A stretch of DNA of 64,000 bases from positions 1 to 64,000 of the forward strand of contig NZ_WYDP01000014.1 in the NCBI RefSeq assembly GCF_009904055.1, written 5' to 3'. Below the pieces are notes generated by a model. That model saw only the letters and a program-made list of their open reading frames with translations. It did no database searches and was not told the DNA's origin. This stretch comes from Rubellimicrobium sp. CFH 75288 (GTDB lineage Bacteria > Pseudomonadota > Alphaproteobacteria > Rhodobacterales > Rhodobacteraceae). Positions 51,479-59,772 of this stretch are shown piece after piece (the first letter of the stretch is position 1; each line of letters opens with the position of its first letter). The position numbers and the translations under genes were made by a program.

Positions 51479-52957
51479 TCAGATCTCGGTGCAGATGTAC
51501 TTCATCTCGGTGTAATCCTCGATCCCGTGGCGGCTGCCCTCGCGGCCGAAGCCCGATTGCTTCACGCCTCCGAACGGCGCCACCTCGGTCGAGATGATCC
51601 CGGTATTGACGCCCACGATCCCGTATTCCAGCGCCTCCTGCACCCGCACCACGCGCGAGATGTCGCGGGCATAGAAATAGGCCGCCAGCCCGAAGATCGT
51701 GTCGTTGGCCTGCGCGATCACCTCCGCCTCGTCGCCGAAGCGGAACAGCGGCGCAAAGGGCCCGAACGTCTCCTCCCGGGCCACCCGCATCTCGGGCGTG
51801 GCGCCGATCAGCACGGTGGGCGCGATGAAGCGCCCGCCCAGCGGGTGGTCCGGCCCCCCGGTCAGCAGCCGTCCGCCCTTGTCCTGCGCATCGGCCACGA
51901 AGTCGCGCACCTTCTCCACCGCGCGGTCCTCGATCAGCGGGCCCAGCTCGGTTCCCTCCACCAGGCCGTCGCCCACCCGCATCCGCTCCACCGCCGCGGC
52001 CAGCCGCCGGGCGAACTCGTCGTACACCTTGTCCTGCACGTAGATGCGGTTGGCGCAGACGCAGGTCTGGCCGTTGTTGCGGAACTTCGACATCACCGCG
52101 CCCTTGACCGCCGCATCGAGGTCGGCGTCGTCGAACACGATGAAGGGCGCGTTGCCCCCCAGCTCCATCGAGCACTTGACCACCCGCTCGGCCGCCTGCC
52201 GCAGCAGCACCCGCCCCGTCTCGGTCGAGCCCGTGAAGGTCAGCTTGCGCACCCGGTTGTTCTCGCAGAATTCCTGCCCCGCGCCCTTGGCATCCGTGGT
52301 GGTGACGACCGACAGGACCCCCTTGGGCACGCCCGCCTCCTCCGCCAGCACCGCCATCGCCAGCGCCGAGAGCGGGGTCTGCGCGGCCGGGCGGCTGACG
52401 AAGGCGCAGCCCACGGCCAGAGCGGGGGCGACCTTGCGGGCGATCATGGCATTGGGAAAGTTCCAGGGCGTGATCCCGGCGGCGACGCCGATGGGCTGGC
52501 GGATCACCGTCAGGCGCTTGTCGGGCAGGTGGCCGGGGATCGTCTCGCCATAGACGCGCTTGGCCTCCTCGCCGAACCATTCCACGAAGGAGGCACCATA
52601 GGCGACCTCGCCCCTGGCCTCGGCGAGCGGCTTGCCCTGCTCGGCGGTCATGATGGTGGCCAGGTCATCGGCATGGGCCATCATCAGCTCGTACCATCGG
52701 CGCAGCACGCGCGCGCGTTCCTTGCCGGTCCGTGCGGCCCAGTCCTTCTGCGCGGCATGGGCGGCCGCGATCGCCTCGGCCACCTCGGCGCGGCTCAGGT
52801 CGGCCACGCGGGCGATGACGTCGCCGCGGGCGGGATTGCGGACCTCGAAGGTCGCGCCCGACGCCGCCCCCACCCATTCGCCGCCGACAAAGGCCTGCTC
52901 GCGCAGAAGATCGGGGCGCTTGAGAAGCGATGGCAGATCGGTGACGGTGTCGAGCAT
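51479..52957 (-). CDS. gabD: NAD(P)-dependent succinate-semialdehyde dehydrogenase
   Basis: A 492-residue aldehyde dehydrogenase of the GabD group, oxidising succinate semialdehyde to succinate in GABA breakdown. Catalytic Cys in NNGQTCVCANR, general-base Glu in CSMELGGNAPF, Rossmann turn in FTGSTETGRVLL and the C-terminal PFGGVKQSGFGREGS are intact. The cofactor lysine of the usual VLKP block is Arg here (FVSRPAAQTP), while the other aldehyde dehydrogenase in this window keeps it. It stands alone; no GABA transaminase gene is nearby. Confidence 0.88.
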   Translation of the reverse strand: MLDTVTDLPSLLKRPDLLREQAFVGGEWVGAASGATFEVRNPARGDVIARVADLSRAEVAEAIAAAHAAQKDWAARTGKERARVLRRWYELMMAHADDLATIMTAEQGKPLAEARGEVAYGASFVEWFGEEAKRVYGETIPGHLPDKRLTVIRQPIGVAAGITPWNFPNAMIARKVAPALAVGCAFVSRPAAQTPLSALAMAVLAEEAGVPKGVLSVVTTTDAKGAGQEFCENNRVRKLTFTGSTETGRVLLRQAAERVVKCSMELGGNAPFIVFDDADLDAAVKGAVMSKFRNNGQTCVCANRIYVQDKVYDEFARRLAAAVERMRVGDGLVEGTELGPLIEDRAVEKVRDFVADAQDKGGRLLTGGPDHPLGGRFIAPTVLIGATPEMRVAREETFGPFAPLFRFGDEAEVIAQANDTIFGLAAYFYARDISRVVRVQEALEYGIVGVNTGIISTEVAPFGGVKQSGFGREGSRHGIEDYTEMKYICTEI

Positions 52958-53036
52958 CGGAGCCTCCCTCTGGCGGGCCCGACAGGACCACAGAGCCCGG
53001 CCGCCGTCCAGAGGCGGAGCCGGACGGGAGACGCCC

Positions 53037-53882
53037 ATGACCGTGCCTCGCCGCGAACCCGGCTCCGACGCCGTGCCGACCGCCGCTCCCTCGGCCCTGC
53101 CGGACCTGTCGGACGCCTATGCCAATGCCGTCCACATTCCCGGCGGAGAGGATTATCCCGCCCGCTGGGCCGCCGCCGCTGCCGCCTTCCGGGCCGCCCA
53201 TCCGCCCCGGACGCTCGCCCACGGCCCCGGCCCCCGCGACCGGCTCGACCTCTTCCGCCCGGACGGGACGCCGCAGGGGCTTCTGGTGTTCTTCCATGGC
53301 GGCTACTGGATGGCCTTCGGACGCGAGGACTTCTCCCACCTCGCCGCCGGCGCGCTCGGGCGCGGCTGGGCCGTGGCGATCCCCTCGCTGCCGCTCGCGC
53401 CGGGGGCGCGCATCGGCGCGATCGTCCGGGCTGCCGCGCGGGCGGCCGAGGCGGCCGCGGCCCAGATGCCCGACGCGCCCCTCGCGCTTGCGGGGCATTC
53501 CGCGGGCGGCCACCTCGCCGCCCGGCTGGCCTGCCCGGACGTCCCGCTCGCCTGCCGCTCCCGCCTCGCCTGCGTCCTCGCCATCTCGCCGCTGGCCAAC
53601 CTCGCCCCCCTGATGCGCACCGCGATGAACGCGACCCTCCGGCTCGACCCCGCCGAATGCGCCGCCGAGAGCCCCCTCCTGCGGCCCCGCCCGCCCGTCC
53701 GCGTCACCGTCTGGGTGGGCGAGGGGGAGCGGCCCGCCTTCCGCGACCAGGCGCTCTGGCTCTCGCGCGCCTGGGACGCGCCGCTGGTGGTGGAACCCGG
53801 ACGGCACCATTTCGACGTCATCGCCGGGCTCGAGACCCCCGCTCACGCCCTGGCCCGCACCGCGACGGGCGAAGCGCCGTGA
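53037..53882 (+). CDS. Alpha/beta hydrolase, kynurenine-formamidase-like
   Basis: A 281-residue esterase/formamidase-type hydrolase. HGGYW (87-91) is the oxyanion motif shared with arylformamidases, and Ser155 in LAGHSAGGHLAARLA is the nucleophile; His near the end in GRHHFDVIAGL completes the triad. No signal peptide. N-formylkynurenine is one possible substrate, but no other tryptophan-degradation gene is close. Its stop overlaps the following glycosyltransferase start (GTGA). It is divergent from gabD across 79 bases. Confidence 0.78.
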   Translation: MTVPRREPGSDAVPTAAPSALPDLSDAYANAVHIPGGEDYPARWAAAAAAFRAAHPPRTLAHGPGPRDRLDLFRPDGTPQGLLVFFHGGYWMAFGREDFSHLAAGALGRGWAVAIPSLPLAPGARIGAIVRAAARAAEAAAAQMPDAPLALAGHSAGGHLAARLACPDVPLACRSRLACVLAISPLANLAPLMRTAMNATLRLDPAECAAESPLLRPRPPVRVTVWVGEGERPAFRDQALWLSRAWDAPLVVEPGRHHFDVIAGLETPAHALARTATGEAP

Positions 53883-54682
53883 GCGGCAGGGAGGGATGCG
53901 GCGCGATCTGGGTCGCCACGGGGGCGGACTATACCGATCTTGCCGTCCAGTCCGCCCGCTCGCTGCGCGTCCACGAGCCCGACCTGCCGCTCGACCTGTT
54001 CACCGACCGCCCCGACCTCGCCCCCCCGGGCCTCTTCGACCGGCTCCACCCCGTCCCCGACCCGCATCCGCGCGCCAAGCTCGACTGCATGGCGCTCACC
54101 CGGTTCGACAGGACGCTGTTTCTGGATGCGGACACGCTGGTTCTGGGTCCCCTCGACGACCTGTTCGACATCGCCCTTCGCTTCGACCTCGCCATGGCGC
54201 ATGACGTGCGCCGCGCCTCGCGCCTCATCCGCGAAGGCTCCGTGCCCACCCCTTACGCCTTTCCCCAGCTCAACTCGGGCGTGGTGCTCTTTCGCCGCTC
54301 TCCCGCCGCCCTCGCCTTTCTCGCCCGCTGGGCCGCCCGCTTCCGCGAGACGGGCGCGACGCGGGACCAGACGGTGCTCAAGGACCTCCTGTGGGAGGAC
54401 GAGACGATCCGCTTCCATGTCCTGCCGCCCGAGTTCAACCTGCGCCGCCTGCCGCTTCTCGACGCCTGGGAGCCGCTCGATGCCCGCCCCACCATCCTTC
54501 ACTCCCACCGCCTCCTGGATCACCTGCGCGGCAAGGGGCCCCGCCTGACCGACCCGCTCGTCCTCCTCGCCGAGGAGCGGCGGATGCTGGCGGAGGAATG
54601 GCGGGCGGCCGAGGCCGCCGGGGCCGGGGGGGACGCGATCGGCCGCTTCCGCTCGGCGCAGAGGGCCCTGGGGGAGGAGTGA
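53879..54682 (+). CDS. Glycosyltransferase (GT8-like) with DxD motif
   Basis: A 267-residue cytoplasmic sugar transferase. IWVATGADYTDLAVQSARSLR opens the GT-A fold, TLFLDADTLVLG gives DxD (Asp83, Asp85), and AFPQLNSGVVLFRRS followed by RDQTVLKDLLW is typical of glycogenin/GT8-like transferases. The GTG start overlaps the hydrolase stop, so the pair is co-translated although a shared pathway is not evident. Donor and acceptor unknown. Confidence 0.75.
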   Translation: MSGREGCGAIWVATGADYTDLAVQSARSLRVHEPDLPLDLFTDRPDLAPPGLFDRLHPVPDPHPRAKLDCMALTRFDRTLFLDADTLVLGPLDDLFDIALRFDLAMAHDVRRASRLIREGSVPTPYAFPQLNSGVVLFRRSPAALAFLARWAARFRETGATRDQTVLKDLLWEDETIRFHVLPPEFNLRRLPLLDAWEPLDARPTILHSHRLLDHLRGKGPRLTDPLVLLAEERRMLAEEWRAAEAAGAGGDAIGRFRSAQRALGEE

Positions 54683-54757
54683 GCGCGTCCCGCGACCTCC
54701 CGCGCCTTGCCAGCCCCCGCGCAGTCCCGCTAACCCGGCGCCAGCCGGAGGGCACCG

Positions 54758-55621
54758 ATGACCAACTGGGACGAGATCCGCACCGCCCTGCACGTCGCCC
54801 GCCTCGGAACCGTGTCGGCTGCGGCCGAGGCGCTGGGCGTCCACCATGCCACCGTCATCCGCCATGTGGACAATCTGGAAGCGCGCCTCGGCGTGCGGCT
54901 CTTCCAGCGCCATCCGCGGGGCTACACGCCCACCGAGGCAGGCCAGGACCTGCTGCGCGTGGCCTCCCGGGCGGAGGACGGCTTTGCCCAGCTTGCCGCG
55001 CGCCTCAAGGGTCAGGAGGCCACGGGCGAGCTGACGGTGACGGCGCTTCCGTCGCTGGCCGCGCGCCTCGTGCCCATCCTCGTGGAGTTCCAGGAGCGCA
55101 ATCCCGGCCTCGTGGTCCGCTTTCTGGCCGAGGCGCGGCTGTTCCGCCTCGAATCGGGCGAGGCGCATCTGGCGGTTCGCGCAGGCCAGGTCCCGCCCGA
55201 CCAGCCCGACAACGTGGTCCGGCCGCTCGGGCGGCTGCGGCTGCATCTGGCCGCCGCACCGGCCTATCTCGACCGCCACGGCCGGCCGGGTCCGGACGGG
55301 TTCGGCGGCCACCGCTTCGTCGGCCTGGACGGCGACGGGGGGCGCGCCCCCTTCAACCGGTGGATCGAGGCGCTGGGCGCCGCTCCGGCCTTCCGCGCCT
55401 CGGGCGACCCGTCCATGATCGAGGCCATCGCCGCCGGAGCGGGGCTCGGCTTCGTCCCCCTTGCCGAGAGCCGGGCGCGCAACCTCGAGGAGGTGATGCC
55501 GCCCCGGCCCGAATGGGAGGTGCCGCTCTGGCTCGTCACCCATGTGGACCTTCACCGCACGCCCAAGGTGCAGGCCGCCGCGGCCCTGATCCGGGAGCGC
55601 GCCCGCGACTGGGACGGCTAG
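54758..55621 (+). CDS. LysR-family transcriptional regulator
   Basis: A 287-residue LysR protein. The helix-turn-helix lies in residues 3-60 (WDEIRTALHVARLGTVSAAAE, then HHATVIRHVDNLEARLG). The C-terminal domain is the two-lobed effector domain, with FVPLAESRARNLEEVMP near the end. The closest look is to LysR proteins that control single neighbouring genes; the target here is not evident. Its last 4 bases overlap the end of the convergent arsR-type gene. Confidence 0.85.
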   Translation: MTNWDEIRTALHVARLGTVSAAAEALGVHHATVIRHVDNLEARLGVRLFQRHPRGYTPTEAGQDLLRVASRAEDGFAQLAARLKGQEATGELTVTALPSLAARLVPILVEFQERNPGLVVRFLAEARLFRLESGEAHLAVRAGQVPPDQPDNVVRPLGRLRLHLAAAPAYLDRHGRPGPDGFGGHRFVGLDGDGGRAPFNRWIEALGAAPAFRASGDPSMIEAIAAGAGLGFVPLAESRARNLEEVMPPRPEWEVPLWLVTHVDLHRTPKVQAAAALIRERARDWDG

Positions 55622-55962
55622 GCGGCAGGGTCCTCGGCCCGCTCCCCGAGTTCGGTCCGCAGGAAGCGCTCCAGCGCGTCGAGGTCCATGGCCCCCATCA
55701 GCCCGAAGCCGACCAGAAAGGCCTGGGCCTCGCGCAGGCCGTCGGGATCGAGCTTGCACCAGGTGATCCGGCCCCGGCGCTCCTGTTCGACCAGACCGGC
55801 TTCCGCCAGGACCTGGAGATGCCGCGACACGGCCGCGAGGCTGATGGGAAAGGCGCTCGCCACGTCCGACACGGCCATGTCGTCCTCGAGAAGCAGCCCG
55901 AGGATCGCGCGCCGAGTCGGATCGGCCAGGGCGGCGAAGACGAGGTCCAGCCGGGGGTCCAT
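55618..55962 (-). CDS. ArsR-family transcriptional regulator
   Basis: A 114-residue winged-helix repressor. MDPRLDLVFAALADPTRRAILGLLLEDD starts the fold, described here by its ADPTRRAILGLL core, the recognition helix is SLAAVSRHLQVLAEAGLV and the wing RRGRITWCKLDPDG. The only Cys (in WCKLD) stands alone, so metal sensing by the classic Cys pair is unlikely; it belongs to the SdpR-like group. ATG 55962 is used. A perfect 10-bp inverted repeat 49 bases upstream is its likely operator. Confidence 0.85.
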   Translation of the reverse strand: MDPRLDLVFAALADPTRRAILGLLLEDDMAVSDVASAFPISLAAVSRHLQVLAEAGLVEQERRGRITWCKLDPDGLREAQAFLVGFGLMGAMDLDALERFLRTELGERAEDPAA

Positions 55963-56010
55963 GCCGCTCCTGTGGCGCGCAGGCCCCGGCCCGTCAACCG
56001 CCGGCCGGGC

Positions 56011-56036
56011 GACGTTCAACCGCCATGTTGAACGTC
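56011..56036. promoter_or_regulatory. Inverted-repeat operator of the ArsR-family regulator
   Basis: GACGTTCAAC, a 6-base spacer CGCCAT, then GTTGAACGTC: perfect 10-bp arms. The inner TTCAAC-N6-GTTGAA is the kind of dyad recognised by ArsR/SdpR-type repressors. It lies between the arsR-type gene (leftward) and atpI (rightward), about 49 bases before the former and 135 before the latter, so autoregulation is the simplest reading. Confidence 0.7.
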
Positions 56037-56170
56037 CGCCACGCAGCCCCCGCCGGGTTGCCCCGAGGAAAACCCTTTCGCGTCAGGGGGCTGGCCCGCC
56101 TGCGCCCCATCTTGACTCCCGCGGGGTGCTCGCCTAGCACCCGCCGGAACCTTGCGGGGCACGTGGCGCG

Positions 56171-56536
56171 ATGTCCGAACCCGACCCCCGCTCCGAGTCC
56201 GAGCGCCTGCGCGCGCTTGAGGAGCGGATCGCCAGGATGCGCGGGCGCGAGCCCCCGCCCCGCATGGACGAGCATTATTCGCAGGCAAGCCTCGCCTGGC
56301 GGATGGTGATCGAGCTCGTGGCCGGCCTCGTGCTCGGCTTCGGGATGGGCTACGGGATCGACTGGGCGCTCGGCACGATGCCGGTGTTCCTGGTGATCTT
56401 CACCTTTCTGGGCCTCGCGGCCGGGATCCGCACGATGCTGCGGTCCGCCGACGAGGTCCGGCGCAAGGCCGGGGCACCGGCCAAACGGGAAGGCGGGGCT
56501 GCGGCCCCCGATCGGTCGGAGGACGGGCATGGCTGA
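56171..56536 (+). CDS. atpI: ATP synthase protein I
   Basis: A 121-residue inner-membrane helper of F0 assembly. An acidic/basic N-terminal helix ([15 protein letters not shown]) precedes two transmembrane helices (about 44-65 and 72-92) with the glycine-rich [16 protein letters not shown] typical of AtpI. It heads the F0 operon; its end overlaps atpB by 8 bases. Confidence 0.88.
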   Translation: MSEPDPRSESERLRALEERIARMRGREPPPRMDEHYSQASLAWRMVIELVAGLVLGFGMGYGIDWALGTMPVFLVIFTFLGLAAGIRTMLRSADEVRRKAGAPAKREGGAAAPDRSEDGHG

Positions 56537-57284
56537 GACGGCGGAAGGTGGCGGTCTGGTGTTCCACCCGCTCGACCAGTTCATCGTGCGCCCCCTCTTC
56601 GGCCAGCCGGGCGACCCGGTTCACTGGTACACGATCACCAACGCGACCCTCTGGATGGGTCTGGCGGTCCTGGCCGTGGTCCTGCTGTTCGTTCTGGGCA
56701 CGTCGCGCCGGGCCGTGATCCCCGGTCGGGCGCAATCCGTCGCCGAGCTGATGCACGGCTTCGTGCACAAGATGGTCGTGGACATCACCGGCGAGGAGGG
56801 CGCGCGCCACTTCCCGTGGATCTTCACGCTCTTCCTGTTCATCTTCTTCGCCAACTTCCTGGCGCTGATCCCGATGTCCTTCTCGCCCACCTCGCATATC
56901 GCGGTCACGGCCGCGATGGCCTTCGGGGTGTTCCTCTTCGTCACGGTGCTGGGTTTCGTGCTCAACGGGCGCAAGTTCCTGTCGCTGTTCTGGATGTCGG
57001 ACGCGCCGCTCTTCCTGCGCCCCATCATCGCGGTGATCGAGGTCATCTCCTACTTCGTGCGCCCCGTGAGCCTGTCGATCCGTCTGGCCGGCAACCTGAC
57101 GGCGGGCCACGCCATGATGAAGGTGTTTGCGGGCTTTGCCGCCATCGCGGTGGTGGCGCCGGTCTCCGTGGTCGCGCTGGTCGCCGTCTATGCCTTCGAG
57201 GTGCTGGTGGCCGCGATCCAGGCCTACGTCTTCACCATCCTCACCTGCGTGTACCTCAAGGACGCGCTGCATCCGGCCCACTGA
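56529..57284 (+). CDS. atpB: ATP synthase F0 subunit a
   Basis: A 251-residue membrane protein forming the proton half-channels. The essential Arg is in [15 protein letters not shown], and [14 protein letters not shown] with the helix [19 protein letters not shown] are family blocks. Start overlaps atpI. It is followed by atpE after 56 bases. Confidence 0.97.
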   Translation: MAETAEGGGLVFHPLDQFIVRPLFGQPGDPVHWYTITNATLWMGLAVLAVVLLFVLGTSRRAVIPGRAQSVAELMHGFVHKMVVDITGEEGARHFPWIFTLFLFIFFANFLALIPMSFSPTSHIAVTAAMAFGVFLFVTVLGFVLNGRKFLSLFWMSDAPLFLRPIIAVIEVISYFVRPVSLSIRLAGNLTAGHAMMKVFAGFAAIAVVAPVSVVALVAVYAFEVLVAAIQAYVFTILTCVYLKDALHPAH

Positions 57285-57340
57285 GGCCCATCCCCACAGG
57301 CGGGGCGCGGGCCCCCCGATCCTCCAAAGGAGCACGACAC

Positions 57341-57610
57341 ATGGAAGGCAACATCGCGGATATGGGCCTCTTCCTCGGCCAGGGCCTGACCGGCATGGGG
57401 CAGCTGATGGGGGCGGGTCTCGCCGCCATCGGGTCGGGCATCGCCGCCGTGGGCGTGGGCAACGTGGCCGGCAACTATCTCGGCGGCGCGCTGCGCAACC
57501 CGTCGGCCGCGGCCTCGCAGACGGCCACGCTGTTCATCGGCCTCGCCTTTGCCGAAGCGCTCGGCATCTTCGCGTTCCTGGTCGCCCTTCTGCTGATGTT
57601 TGCCGTCTGA
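57341..57610 (+). CDS. atpE: ATP synthase F0 subunit c
   Basis: An 89-residue helical hairpin forming the c-ring. The first helix is glycine rich ([18 protein letters not shown]), the polar loop is RNPSA, and the proton-binding Glu is in [13 protein letters not shown]. Length is slightly above the E. coli protein but normal for Rhodobacteraceae. AAAGGAG lies upstream of the ATG. The spacer to atpF' is 65 bases and contains GC-rich sequence. Confidence 0.97.
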   Translation: MEGNIADMGLFLGQGLTGMGQLMGAGLAAIGSGIAAVGVGNVAGNYLGGALRNPSAAASQTATLFIGLAFAEALGIFAFLVALLLMFAV

Positions 57611-57675
57611 CCCGGCGGCTGCCCCGGCGCCGCCCCCCTTGCGCGGGCGGCGCCTGACCATCCCAGGAGGGAGCG

Positions 57676-58353
57676 ATGGAACCGGACACCCTTCAGGATG
57701 TCCCCCCCGCCTTTGACCCCGAGGCGGTGCGTGCGGCCCAGGGGGCGCAGGCCGTCACGGACCCGGCCGCTCCGGCGGTCACGGCCGTGGACCCGACCGG
57801 GCAGGGGGGAGAGGGCACGCTGGTGCCGGGTGCCCTGACCCCGCACGAGGCCGAGGCGGCCGCGGGCATGCCGCAGCTCGACCCCTCGACCTTCGGCAAC
57901 CAGATCTTCTGGCTTCTGGTGGCGCTTGTCGCCATCTGGCTGATCCTGAGCCGGATCGTCGTGCCGCGTGTCGGCGCCATCCTGGCCGCCCGCCGCGACG
58001 CGGTGGAGGGGGACCTCCGGGCGGCCGAGCGGCTGCGGGCGCAGGCGGCCGAGGCCGAAGCCGCCTACGAGAAGGCCGTGGCCGATGCCCGGGCCGAAGC
58101 GGGGCGGATCGCGGCGGAGACCCGCGCGACCATCCAGGCCGAACTGGCCGCCGCCTTGGCCGAGGCCGATCGCCGGATCGAGGCCAAGTCGGCCGAGAGC
58201 GCCGCCGCCCTGGCCGCCATCGAGGCGGATGCGCAGCGCACGGTCGATGCGGTGGCCCGCGACGTGGCGCGCGCCCTGGTCGAGGCGCTGGGCGGCCGGC
58301 CCGACGGCGCCGCGATCGATGCGGCCGTCAGCCGCCAGATGGGAGGGGTCTGA
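57676..58353 (+). CDS. atpF': ATP synthase F0 subunit b'
   Basis: A 225-residue peripheral-stalk subunit. Residues 1-65 are an Ala/Pro/Asp-rich extension, absent from most b' subunits but common in relatives of Rhodobacter; the single membrane helix is at about 77-98 (QIFWLLVALVAIWLILSRI) and the rest is a long charged coiled coil. GGAGGGAG precedes the ATG. Its stop and the next start share one base (TGATG). Confidence 0.93.
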   Translation: MEPDTLQDVPPAFDPEAVRAAQGAQAVTDPAAPAVTAVDPTGQGGEGTLVPGALTPHEAEAAAGMPQLDPSTFGNQIFWLLVALVAIWLILSRIVVPRVGAILAARRDAVEGDLRAAERLRAQAAEAEAAYEKAVADARAEAGRIAAETRATIQAELAAALAEADRRIEAKSAESAAALAAIEADAQRTVDAVARDVARALVEALGGRPDGAAIDAAVSRQMGGV

Positions 58354-58928
58354 TGATCCGCACGACCAGCCTTGCGCTTGCTGTCGGCTTCGGGGCCGCC
58401 GCCCCCGTCTGGGCCGCGCCGGCGGGCGAGTACGGGTTCTTCTCGCTCCGCAACACCGATTTCGTGATGACGATCGCGTTCACGCTGTTCGTCGTCCTGC
58501 TGCTGTGGCTGCGGGTGCCCGGGCGGATCGGCGCGATGCTCGACAACCGGGCCGAGTCGATCCGCCGCGACCTGGCCGAAGCCCGGTCGCTGCGCGAGGA
58601 GGCCCAGGCGCTCCTGGCCTCCTTCGAGCGCCGCCAGGCCGAGATGGCCGAGCAGGCGGCCCGCATCGTCGCCGATGCCCGTGCCGAGGCCGAGCGCGCG
58701 AGCGTGGAGGCCCAGGCCGAAGCCGAGCGTGCGGTGGCCCGCCGGATCCGCCAGGCCGAGGAGCAGCTCGAGGCGGCCGAGCGCCGCGCCATCCGCGAGG
58801 TGCGCGACCGCGCCGCTGCGGTGGCCGTGGAGGCGGCGCGGGAGGTTCTCGCCGCGCAGATCGGCCCCGAACAGGGCGCACGGCTTCTCGACGAATCCAT
58901 CGACACGGTGGCCGCGCGCCTTCACTGA
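58353..58928 (+). CDS. atpF: ATP synthase F0 subunit b
   Basis: A 191-residue stalk subunit. A hydrophobic N-terminus (about 1-23) may be a signal-like segment; the membrane helix FVMTIAFTLFVVLLLWLRVP is at about 36-55, followed by a coiled coil with many RxAE repeats. It closes the F0 operon; genes for F1 (atpHAGDC) are not in the window, as expected for the split operons of this family. Confidence 0.93.
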   Translation: MIRTTSLALAVGFGAAAPVWAAPAGEYGFFSLRNTDFVMTIAFTLFVVLLLWLRVPGRIGAMLDNRAESIRRDLAEARSLREEAQALLASFERRQAEMAEQAARIVADARAEAERASVEAQAEAERAVARRIRQAEEQLEAAERRAIREVRDRAAAVAVEAAREVLAAQIGPEQGARLLDESIDTVAARLH

Positions 58929-58954
58929 GGCGCCGCCGGGACCCGGATGCAGAA

Positions 58955-58982
58955 GGGGCTGCCGGTCCGGACCGGCAGCCCC
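58955..58982. terminator. Palindromic terminator after atpF
   Basis: A perfect 28-base palindrome (14-bp arms beginning GGGGCTGCCGGTCC), 26 bases after the atpF stop. It is the first of two strong hairpins in the 104-base gap between convergent genes. Confidence 0.65.
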
Positions 58983-59003
58983 GCGCCCTGCCCGGAGCGG
59001 AAC

Positions 59004-59025
59004 GGGGCGCCCGGCCGGGCGCCCC
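59004..59025. terminator. Palindromic terminator after the OmpA-family gene
   Basis: A perfect 22-base palindrome (11-bp arms beginning GGGGCGCCCGG), 7 bases past the stop of the leftward OmpA-family gene. With the palindrome at 58955-58982 it gives each convergent transcript its own hairpin. Confidence 0.65.
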
Positions 59026-59032
59026 CTCGCGC

Positions 59033-59683
59033 TCAGTTCGGCGTGATGATGATCTCCACGCGGCGGTTCTGCTGCCGGCCCTGCGGGGTCGCGTTGGAGG
59101 CAACCGGCTGGTTGAAGCCGCGGCCGATCGTGGTGATCCGCTGGGGCGCCACGCCGCCCGCGATCAGCGCGTTGGCCACCGACCGGGCCCGCTGCTCCGA
59201 CAGGTTCTGGTTGTAGGCCGCCGTGCCGGTATTGTCCGTGTGCCCGATCACGTTGACCCGCGTGTTGGGATAGCGGTTGAGCGAGCCTGCGACCGTGCGC
59301 AGCGACGCCTGCTGGTTGGCGGTCAGCGTCGCCGAATCGACGGGGAACAGCAGGTCGCCCGGAACGGTGACCACGATCTGCTCGCCCGTGTTCACCACGC
59401 CGATCTGCGGGCCCAGCTCCTGGCGCAGCTCGGCCGCCTGACGGTCGAGCGCATTGCCCACCACGGCGCCCAGGGCACCGCCGGCCGCCGCGCCGATGGC
59501 CGCGTTGCGCACACGGTCGTCGCGGTCGCCGGCCAGCGCCCCGGCCACGGCCCCGAGACCGGCACCGATCACGGCGCCCTGCTGGGTGTTCTGCCCCGTC
59601 TGGCCGGGCAGCGGCTGCTGGCAGGCGGCCAGCCCGACGAGCGAGGCCGCCGCAAGCGGGAGGGTGAAGCGGGAAAGAGGCAT
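59033..59683 (-). CDS. OmpA-family lipoprotein
   Basis: A 216-residue envelope protein. Signal peptide with lipobox LAAC (Cys at about residue 21), a glycine-zipper stretch (GAVIGAGLGAVAGALAG and AAIGAAAGGALGAVVG, about 36-78) and a C-terminal OmpA peptidoglycan-binding domain (about 105-216) with VIGHTDNTGTAAYNQNLSEQRARSV marked by NLSEQRA and the Arg in GRGFNQP. This YiaD-like layout anchors the outer membrane to murein. Confidence 0.9.
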   Translation of the reverse strand: MPLSRFTLPLAAASLVGLAACQQPLPGQTGQNTQQGAVIGAGLGAVAGALAGDRDDRVRNAAIGAAAGGALGAVVGNALDRQAAELRQELGPQIGVVNTGEQIVVTVPGDLLFPVDSATLTANQQASLRTVAGSLNRYPNTRVNVIGHTDNTGTAAYNQNLSEQRARSVANALIAGGVAPQRITTIGRGFNQPVASNATPQGRQQNRRVEIIITPN

Positions 59684-59772
59684 CTGTCGTGTTCCTTGTT
59701 TGCGGGCGCAGGTCGCGCCGGACGCGCCCGTTCTGCCCGTGGCCGTGCTGATATGCGATAACGCCAACCCCG

